Below, piece after piece: positions 1-3,694 of a stretch of DNA of 22,863 nt. The notes under the pieces are model-generated. The model was not told where the DNA came from and ran no database searches. It saw only the letters and a program-made list of their open reading frames with translations. The stretch is from Methylotenera_A sp036675645 (GTDB lineage: Bacteria; Pseudomonadota; Gammaproteobacteria; Burkholderiales; Methylophilaceae). Made by a program: the position numbers and the translations under genes. Location of the stretch: the NCBI GenBank assembly GCA_036675645.1, contig JAKFEP010000135.1:1-22863 (forward strand). Reading direction: 5' to 3'. Within the stretch, counting starts at the first letter, position 1, and every line of letters starts with the position of its first letter.

Positions 1-211
1 TGTGCATCTTGTCTGTGCGTTGGAGCACTTAAGAGGGTTAACGTTATTTATTAAAGAAGGAATAAACGGAGTAATGATATTACTTCGCATAATGTATATT
101 ATGTTAAATAATATGATGAAATGAAAGTAGCTGCAAACGATAAGATTTATTCGGTTTGTTACATAACACCAAATTACGCGAAGTCACATAATTAAAGTTG
201 CATAACGGATG
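1..211. other. AT-rich intergenic stretch with small dyads
   Basis: I see no gene here. The stretch holds short inverted repeats: GTAAT-GAT-ATTAC at 71-83 and ATATTAT-GTTAA-ATAATAT at 96-114. A further GATGTT-AATA-AACATC at 208-223 overlaps the stop codon of the neighbouring small gene and could be a weak 3' hairpin, but no U-run follows it on the minus strand. Confidence 0.4.
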
Positions 212-418
212 TTAATAAACATCATAAAGCGTAAGGAATTTAGAACCTGAATTAGCACCCAAAACAGAATCATCGTCTGACTGACTACTTTCGCTCCAGT
301 TCAAATTTTCAGAATTGTTTGCCTTAGGATGGTTATCATCAATTCGACGGGCATGCCCTGTAAGGCTACCTGCATATAGCCAACCGCCAGTCCTGCTATT
401 TCTTCTGTCAAAAGTCAT
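212..418 (-). CDS. Small hydrophilic orphan protein (68 aa), member of a shared-promoter set
   Basis: This 68-residue protein has no signal peptide, membrane segment or recognisable domain. It begins with a basic segment containing RRNSRTGGWLYAGS and continues with an Asn/Ser/Asp-rich acidic middle (WSESSQSDDDSV). The ATG at 418 is preceded by AGGGGA with 6 nt spacing, a good ribosome binding site. The main argument that it is real is upstream: a -10 box TACATT and a 26-bp element at 501-526 sit in the same arrangement as in front of the genes at 564-764 and 3061-3306. The protein is not visibly similar to those two. Function is unknown; shared regulation is an inference. Confidence 0.6.
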   Translation of the reverse strand: MTFDRRNSRTGGWLYAGSLTGHARRIDDNHPKANNSENLNWSESSQSDDDSVLGANSGSKFLTLYDVY

Positions 419-470
419 ATCATTCCCCTATGAAAGTTATAAGATGATTTTTTCCCAATCAAGCTAAACC

Positions 471-526
471 AATGTAAGACCTTTATGGAATACGCACGCA
501 GGTGGAATTCTGAAAGGTTTTTAAGA
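471..526 (-). promoter_or_regulatory. Shared-type promoter and upstream element of the 212-418 gene
   Basis: Read on the minus strand, a diverged copy of the element (TCTTAAAAACC, then TTTCAGAATTCCACC) occupies 526-501. TACATT at 476-471 fits a -10 box. The start of the element lies 30 bp from the start of the -10 box, exactly as at 806-861 and 3351-3406. There is no good -35 hexamer, which would suit an activator-dependent promoter. Confidence 0.55.
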
Positions 527-563
527 CGACGCTTGTATGAGGCTTGGCTCTCTTGTAAGAGTT

Positions 564-764
564 TTAATGTGTCTGAGAATGAGCACCAGAGCGACCTGAG
601 CATTCACGAAGATTGCTCGATTCTGTATCAGTGCTAGATTCAGCAATAGATTTTAAATTGTCTGGAATTTCATCAGCAGGTATATCATCAATAACATCGC
701 CGCTCATGTCAAAAATAAAGTGTTGCAAGTCTTGTACTTTGTGCCTTACCCAATTAGTAATCAT
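564..764 (-). CDS. Small hydrophilic protein (66 aa), paralogue of the Ser-rich protein at 3061-3306
   Basis: This is a cytosolic-looking 66-residue protein. Its N-terminus MITNWVRHKVQDL matches MTTNWLREKIRNL of the gene at 3061-3306. Its C-terminus SGRSGAHSQTH resembles the other's SGRSPARSGARSS...SH. The centre differs: it is acidic (DVIDDIPADEIPDNL) and lacks the long serine tract. The ribosome binding site is strong (GGAGGAG, 4 nt before the ATG). The promoter is a close match to that of the paralogue. No known family was recognised. Partner binding through the conserved N-terminal segment is a guess; what is seen is the conserved ends and conserved promoter around a variable centre. Confidence 0.7.
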   Translation of the reverse strand: MITNWVRHKVQDLQHFIFDMSGDVIDDIPADEIPDNLKSIAESSTDTESSNLRECSGRSGAHSQTH

Positions 765-777
765 GTCACTCCTCCAT

Positions 778-803
778 CATAAGATATATCCCAATATCTT
801 ATG
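778..803 (-). promoter_or_regulatory. 10-bp dyad at the predicted transcription start of the 564-764 gene
   Basis: A perfect inverted repeat, CATAAGATAT with ATATCTTATG separated by 6 nt, lies between the -10 box (TATAAT, 811-806) and the ribosome binding site. It spans the expected transcription start near position 799. It could be a repressor operator or, if transcription starts slightly upstream, a 5' UTR hairpin. The paralogous promoter at 3351-3406 has no counterpart. Confidence 0.45.
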
Positions 804-805
804 TC

Positions 806-861
806 ATTATAAAAAGTGTAATTAATGCGTATGTAGGTGTAATTCTGAAAATTTTGTAGGA
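806..861 (-). promoter_or_regulatory. Conserved promoter with upstream element for the 564-764 gene
   Basis: On the minus strand, TCCTACAAAATTTTCAG followed by AATTACACC occupies 861-836. ACATACGCATT and a consensus TATAAT -10 (811-806) follow. The whole unit is about 80% identical to 3406-3351, including the 30-bp spacing between element and -10 box. Relative to a start near 799 the element covers about -37 to -62, the usual place for an activator site. Half-sites TCCT and AGGA flank an A/T core. Confidence 0.65.
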
Positions 862-917
862 GTGGGTTTTTATTGAGTTAAGTGTTTATTCTCAATTTTG
901 TAGTTGTTGGTACTGAA

Positions 918-1118
918 CTACGTTTTTAGATCATCCCGATTATTCTGCAACTTACGTGCAAGCCAATCGTATACATCTCCTAGGCCACCTAATAGTATTG
1001 CAATGGTCACATAAAAACACACGGCTTTAACTTCATTATTAACTTCGGAATTAAATATCGATGGAAGTATAAATAAAACGGAAAGACCTGCACTGACTAC
1101 GATAAGAATGATTTTCAT
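918..1118 (-). CDS. Small two-helix membrane protein, copy 1 of a tandem family of three
   Basis: The 66-residue protein has a hydrophobic segment at about residues 2-23, a short polar turn (NSEVNNEVK), a second hydrophobic segment at about 31-47, and a charged tail ARKLQNNRDDLKT. A basic N-terminus and tail predict both ends in the cytoplasm. It aligns end to end with the products at 1493-1690 and 1956-2156: MKII start, Pro near residue 19, a GG(L) turn, an Asp-rich boundary and an NN/NQD tail. The ribosome binding site is GGAGTG. No catalytic motif is visible and I do not recognise the family. It has its own promoter rather than sharing an operon with the other copies. Confidence 0.7.
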   Translation of the reverse strand: MKIILIVVSAGLSVLFILPSIFNSEVNNEVKAVCFYVTIAILLGGLGDVYDWLARKLQNNRDDLKT

Positions 1119-1184
1119 AATTGCACTCCAGATTGACCATCATAAATATATTAAATATTGGAAAGTCTATATGCGCAAAAATCA

Positions 1185-1231
1185 TTTATAGGTTTTCAAT
1201 GTACGCTTATCAATTTGATTTAAATGTGCGT
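1185..1231 (-). promoter_or_regulatory. Promoter with 25-bp-spaced direct repeats, copy 1
   Basis: On the minus strand, CGCACATT (1230-1223) and GCGTACATT (1206-1198) form a direct repeat with a 25-bp period. TTGATA at 1213-1208 and TATAAA at 1190-1185, separated by 17 bp, make a near-consensus sigma70-type promoter. The same two boxes at the same spacing precede the other two membrane-protein copies, so this is probably a regulator site. Confidence 0.6.
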
Positions 1232-1420
1232 TAGGTAACTTATGACGTTAAATAATTTTTTGTCATATATATATTCAGATAGCAATTCGACAATAAACAG
1301 GAAGTGACGAAAATGGCGTACATAGTGCTAAACTTTTGTATCACCCTAACTATTTAGCCACCTACGTTGCGCCACCGTCTAGCGCATCTTTCTTAACGCC
1401 CTTTGCAAAGCCCTTGAAGA
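1232..1420. other. Intergenic stretch between copies 1 and 2
   Basis: No convincing gene. The segment around 1290-1345 weakly resembles the one around 1850-1875 (AATAAACAG and CTTTTGTA blocks, then GCGCCACC versus ACGCCACC). It is probably a diverged copy from the event that multiplied the small membrane-protein unit. A 14-codon plus-strand ORF at 1313 was considered and not called. Confidence 0.35.
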
Positions 1421-1442
1421 AGCCGCTAAGGTGAAGCGGCTT
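1420..1442 (-). terminator. Hairpin downstream of membrane-protein copy 2
   Basis: The stem AAGCCGCT/AGCGGCTT has a 7-nt loop. It lies about 50 bp past the stop codon of the 1493-1690 gene and uses almost the same stem sequence as the terminator at 1891-1915. No U-run follows on the minus strand, so termination efficiency is uncertain. Confidence 0.45.
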
Positions 1443-1492
1443 ATTTGACCCATTAAAAGATGTTGGTGAAAACAACCCCTATAGTGATAGGT

Positions 1493-1690
1493 TTAAATAC
1501 CATCTTGATTATTGCGCACCTTACGTTCAAGGGAGTCGACAATACCGATTAAGCCACCTGACATGAAAATGACTCCTATGACAAAAAGAACCACTTTTAA
1601 TAATTCGTCCGCATAAAACGAATCTAATATAGGTGGATAAATAAGCGCACTGCTCAGGCATAAGCCTATTAAGATAAAAATTATTTTCAT
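1493..1690 (-). CDS. Small two-helix membrane protein, copy 2 of a tandem family of three
   Basis: I chose the ATG at 1690, giving 65 aa, because GGGG lies 6-7 nt before it and the MKII start then aligns with the other two copies. An upstream in-frame TTG at 1702 would add MGLN. The protein has two hydrophobic segments (about 2-22 and 31-50), a turn DSFYADELLK, and a charged tail LERKVRNNQDGI. It is the most diverged of the three paralogues, although the topology and the Pro-Pro after helix 1 are retained. No enzymatic motif is visible. Role unknown, presumably inner membrane. Confidence 0.68.
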   Translation of the reverse strand: MKIIFILIGLCLSSALIYPPILDSFYADELLKVVLFVIGVIFMSGGLIGIVDSLERKVRNNQDGI

Positions 1691-1722
1691 ATTTAGCCCC
1701 AACTAATTATGGATATACTCTT

Positions 1723-1779
1723 TACACAAATATTGTGTAGTTTCAAATATACGCATTAGTATGGGTTCAGAATGTGCGC
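1723..1779 (-). promoter_or_regulatory. Promoter with 25-bp-spaced direct repeats, copy 2, plus a dyad
   Basis: The boxes GCGCACATT (1779-1771) and GCGTATATT (1754-1746) are again 25 bp apart. The -10 region is weak (TACACA). A perfect dyad TACACAA-ATA-TTGTGTA at 1723-1739 overlaps the -10 region and likely transcription start. It has no equivalent at the other two copies, so copy 2 may carry an extra control. Confidence 0.5.
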
Positions 1780-1890
1780 TAACGAACAGATGGCAATTAT
1801 ATTCGTTAATTTTATCTCCTTCGCCGTTACTATAAACAGACCAAATACTTTTGTAATTTCCATAACGCCACCTTGAGAAACAATCAAAAT

Positions 1891-1915
1891 AAAAGCCGCT
1901 TACCCAGCGGCTTTT
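1891..1915 (-). terminator. Rho-independent terminator of membrane-protein copy 3
   Basis: AAAAGCCGCT pairs with AGCGGCTTTT around a 5-nt loop. Read on the minus strand the hairpin is followed by TTTTATTTT. It lies about 40 bp past the stop of the 1956-2156 gene. The symmetrical A/T flanks would allow use in both directions. Confidence 0.75.
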
Positions 1916-1955
1916 AAAAGCTTCAAAACAGTATATGTAACTGACAGATTTGGCG

Positions 1956-2156
1956 CTAGGTTTTTATATCATCCTGGTTATGCGCCCTATATTCAAGCCA
2001 GTCGGCTACACCGCCCAGGCAACCTAATAAGATAATAACGCCTACATAAAGGAGCACGGTTTTTACTGTTTGATCTACAAAAATAGTGTCTAACATTGTT
2101 GGAAAGATAAATGCAAAGGTAAGGCCTATGCCTAATAAAATAAGAATGATTTTCAT
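1956..2156 (-). CDS. Small two-helix membrane protein, copy 3 of a tandem family of three
   Basis: The 66-residue protein has helix 1 at about residues 2-22 (LILLGIGLTFAFIFP), a polar turn DTIFVDQTVK, helix 2 at about 32-48 (LLYVGVIILLGCLGG) and a charged tail ADWLEYRAHNQDDIKT. The tail closely matches copy 1 (DWLARKLQNNRDDLKT). The ribosome binding site is AAGGGG, 8 nt before the ATG. This copy has the best terminator (1891-1915) and a conserved promoter. No family was recognised. The tandem paralogy and the separate, similar promoters suggest dosage or differential use of one function, such as a membrane stress protein or a partner of a larger membrane protein; that is inference. Confidence 0.7.
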   Translation of the reverse strand: MKIILILLGIGLTFAFIFPTMLDTIFVDQTVKTVLLYVGVIILLGCLGGVADWLEYRAHNQDDIKT

Positions 2157-2220
2157 GGTTGAACCCCTTATTAATCATTGTAAATTTTTAACTATTGGTA
2201 AGTCTCTATGCACAAAAAAA

Positions 2221-2267
2221 TGTATAGGCTTTTAACATACGCTTATTTTTATTAATTGAATGTGCGC
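2221..2267 (-). promoter_or_regulatory. Promoter with 25-bp-spaced direct repeats, copy 3
   Basis: The boxes GCGCACATT (2267-2259) and GCGTATGTT (2242-2234) repeat with 25-bp period. A -10 TATACA lies at 2226-2221, 13 bp from the second box, the same offset as in copy 1 (1185 to 1198). The -35 position has only AAAATA, so the boxes probably act through an activator. Confidence 0.6.
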
Positions 2268-2486
2268 TTGTTAACATTGCGGAAAATAAAAGTCTTAAAA
2301 TTCTGACAGTATTACGAAAATACCCCACAAGTGTTAAATTTGTGTATTATACTAAATATAGTATCTACTACGCTCCACCAAAGCAGATGTAGTGTCTATG
2401 TCATCTATTAGGGTAATAAAAATAGTAATCAACCCCAGCTGTAGATAAATTAAGTATTAAACATACTTTATTTCTTTGATTTTGTT
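2268..2486. other. Intergenic stretch upstream of the plus-strand peptide ORF
   Basis: No ORF was called. It contains several small dyads: TACTA-AATA-TAGTA near 2351, and AAGTAT-TAAAC-ATACTT near 2452-2468 followed by TTATTTCTTT on the plus strand. TATACT at 2348-2353 could be a plus-strand -10 box, but I found no convincing -35. If used, it would give a leader of about 145 nt for the peptide ORF at 2507. Confidence 0.3.
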
Positions 2487-2677
2487 GGTACTGGGGGGAT
2501 TTTGGAATGCTGAGGCTTATTATTTTGACTATTATTACTTCTATGCTTAGCCTAATTATTCTATCTGTTGTCGCCTCTTAGCTACTTTCAACAGCCTCAG
2601 TAAGTCGCTGGATTATCAGGCGTTGATTCGTTCGCCTTAATTATGCCTTTGTCACATCTGCTATACCCCCCGCTACC
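2487..2677 (+). ncRNA. Candidate fold-back mRNA region around the small peptide ORF
   Basis: GGTACTGGGGGG at 2487-2498 contains the Shine-Dalgarno of the 24-codon ORF. It is complementary to CCCCCCGCTACC at 2666-2677: 11 pairs including one G-U, with one C-C mismatch. Nested inside, CTGAGGCT at 2510-2517, immediately after the ATG, pairs perfectly with AGCCTCAG at 2593-2600. A third hairpin, AGGCG (2618-2622) with CGCCT (2633-2637), lies between. Both ribosome binding site and start codon would thus be hidden in a full-length transcript. This is by-eye pairing without computed energies. Confidence 0.4.
2507..2581 (+). CDS. 24-aa hydrophobic peptide, candidate type I toxin-like
   Basis: This is the only plus-strand ORF I support. 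It starts MLRLIILTII, continues TSMLSLIILSVVAS and stops at TAG. A single basic residue (Arg3) is followed by a run of Ile, Leu, Val, Ser and Thr able to span a membrane once. A G-rich Shine-Dalgarno (GGGGGG) lies 8 nt before the ATG. Small hydrophobic peptides of this form are typical of type I toxins; the Ibs family, for example, begins MMRLVIIL. The long-range complementarity in the transcript fits the translation control known for such mRNAs. I see no clear antisense RNA promoter. It could still be a chance ORF in AT-rich DNA. Confidence 0.4.
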   Translation: MLRLIILTIITSMLSLIILSVVAS

Positions 2678-2682
2678 TGCTT

Positions 2683-3021
2683 TTACTCATCTAAGTCTAT
2701 TCCGTTACTGATTTTTGCGTAAACTTGATCGCTAAATTCAGTTGCGCGCTCAACGACAGTGCGTTCAAAATCGTTGGTTAATTTTCCAGTTTCACTAAAA
2801 TTTCTTGCAACCCTTTCTCCCGCTTTCCAATTTGAAGTACATTCCGGATCTTTAATTACATTGTTTTTATTGGCCATATAAAGCGCTAAGCCACTTAAAA
2901 ACTTATTTTCCGCCCCTGAGTAAAAGCCGCCAGACGAACAAATGCTAAATTTATCCGCTGCAATTACCTGGCTGTTTTGAAGAAATAATAGCCCGAGTAA
3001 CATTAATATTTTTATTTTCAT
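2683..3021 (-). CDS. Small secreted protein (112 aa), unknown function
   Basis: The N-terminus is a classic Sec signal peptide: MKIK, then a hydrophobic core (ILMLLGLLFL), with probable cleavage after VIAA or VIAAD. The mature part of about 90 residues is polar and carries two cysteines (about residues 28 and 61), which could form a periplasmic disulfide. No catalytic motif is visible. The ribosome binding site AAAGAGGA lies 5 nt before the ATG. The gene starts 39 bp after the stop of the Ser-rich protein gene at 3061-3306 with no terminator between, so the two are probably one transcript under the shared-type promoter at 3351-3406. I do not recognise the family. Confidence 0.75.
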   Translation of the reverse strand: MKIKILMLLGLLFLQNSQVIAADKFSICSSGGFYSGAENKFLSGLALYMANKNNVIKDPECTSNWKAGERVARNFSETGKLTNDFERTVVERATEFSDQVYAKISNGIDLDE

Positions 3022-3060
3022 ATATCCTCTTTAGTATCTGTACGCTCTTGCATTTGTGCC

Positions 3061-3306
3061 TTAGTGAGAATCTGAATTTGAGCTTGAACGCGCACCAGAG
3101 CGAGCTGGGCTTCTACCAGAGCTGCTTGAGCCTGAATCAGAGCGTGTGCTAGAGCCTGATTTTGAGCTTGAAGCTGCGTTAGATTTTGAACCTGTACGAG
3201 AACTTTTGCTTTTGTCTGATTTGTTTGTATCAGCAGAATTGCTAGCTACGCTAGATAAATACCCTTCTAGATTCCTAATCTTTTCCCTTAACCAATTTGT
3301 AGTCAT
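3061..3306 (-). CDS. Serine-rich small protein (81 aa), paralogue of the 564-764 product
   Basis: The protein starts MTTNWLREKIRNLEGYLSS, a likely amphipathic helix. A long low-complexity Ser/Lys/Arg/Gly/Asp tract follows (about residues 25-81), ending RSGARSSSNSDSH. The N-terminal block and the SGRS...H ending recur in the product of 564-764. The tail is basic overall, unlike the acidic middle of the paralogue. Its codons are built from repeated short units, so the tract probably expanded by slippage. The ribosome binding site is AGGAG. It is followed by the secreted-protein gene at 2683-3021. Function unknown; an intrinsically disordered tail tethered to a conserved helix is what can be seen. 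Confidence 0.7.
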   Translation of the reverse strand: MTTNWLREKIRNLEGYLSSVASNSADTNKSDKSKSSRTGSKSNAASSSKSGSSTRSDSGSSSSGRSPARSGARSSSNSDSH

Positions 3307-3350
3307 TTCGTTTCTCCTATCAAATTAAAAGACCTATTCCAACTCAAGTA

Positions 3351-3406
3351 ATTGTAAGGAGCATAATGAATACGTATGTCGGTGTAATTCCTAAAATTTT
3401 GTAGGA
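3351..3406 (-). promoter_or_regulatory. Conserved promoter with upstream element for the 3061-3306 gene
   Basis: On the minus strand, TCCTACAAAATTTTAGGA followed by ATTACACC occupies 3406-3381. ACATACGTATT and a -10 box TACAAT (3356-3351) follow. The element is a near palindrome (TCCT-10 nt-AGGA). Sequence and spacing match 806-861, and more loosely 471-526. Expected transcription start is near 3344. Confidence 0.65.
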
Positions 3407-3498
3407 TTTATTGGCTGGTGAGATATGTGATGGCAGGTTGGTCTGCAATGTGAGGTTGCGTACAGACAGCTTCATTTAAAACTGGAAAATGACACATA

Positions 3499-3593
3499 CA
3501 TTTCTTTCCCAGAAATGTTTCTACCGAAATGCATCTACCCTACTTCGGTAGCCTTAACCACTCTAATTCCAAAGGTAGAGTGGTTTTTTTTTT
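3499..3593 (+). ncRNA. Candidate plus-strand small RNA: three hairpins with a terminator
   Basis: Three successive perfect hairpins are followed by a T-run on the plus strand. They are CATTTCT/AGAAATG (3499-3517), CTACCGAA/TTCGGTAG (3521-3551) and the 10-bp terminator at 3556-3585. No plus-strand protein gene lies upstream to need this terminator. A weak promoter is possible with TTTAAA near 3475 and TACATT near 3497, but its start would fall inside the first hairpin, so the 5' end is unclear. No known RNA family was recognised. Confidence 0.4.
3556..3593 (+). terminator. Strong Rho-independent terminator, plus strand
   Basis: AACCACTCTA (3556-3565) pairs perfectly with TAGAGTGGTT (3576-3585) around a 10-nt loop. 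An uninterrupted T-run follows to 3593. On the minus strand the hairpin is followed by AAGGCTACC, so it works only for plus-strand transcription, possibly ending the candidate small RNA just upstream. Confidence 0.8.
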
Positions 3594-3595
3594 GT

Positions 3596-3623
3596 AAAAA
3601 AATGCCATCTTAAGCGGCCTTAA
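3596..3623 (-). terminator. Probable weak terminator of the tad operon
   Basis: Read on the minus strand, TTAAG-GCCG-CTTAA (3623-3610) is followed 7 nt later by seven Ts (3602-3596). The hairpin overlaps a TAA at 3622-3620. That TAA is the second in-frame stop after tadD's TAG, which suggests that the gene once ended there. Confidence 0.4.
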
Positions 3624-3694
3624 TTGCTGTATTTACGTAGCCAGTAATCTGCACTTAACTTACCAGCTTGTGCGCCAGGTAGTTGCTTTTGTAG

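Noticed and set aside
415..603. 62-codon minus-strand ORF between the two leftmost small genes
   Set aside because: It covers the conserved promoter element at 471-526 and overlaps the coding end of the 564-764 gene; its composition does not look like a conserved protein.
1313..1357. 14-codon plus-strand ORF (MAYIVLNF...) with an AGGAAG sequence upstream
   Set aside because: It is very short, lies in a segment that looks like a decayed duplicate of the sequence near 1850, and has no hairpin or fold-back feature like the ORF at 2507.
1993..2178. 61-codon minus-strand ORF overlapping membrane-protein copy 3
   Set aside because: It is a frame-shifted reading of the 1956-2156 gene, which is supported by paralogues in the same frame.
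3061..3230. Possible tandem repeat or CRISPR-like array
   Set aside because: The short repeated units are Ser/Arg/Gly codons of the low-complexity protein tract; there are no regular spacers.
3146..3328. Plus-strand ORF opposite the Ser-rich gene
   Set aside because: It is an antisense shadow created by the repetitive Ser codons; the minus-strand frame has the ribosome binding site, promoter and paralogue.
1..3600. Mobile element origin of the small-gene cluster
   Set aside because: No transposase, integrase, terminal inverted repeats or tRNA attachment site is visible, so an island origin cannot be supported from this sequence.
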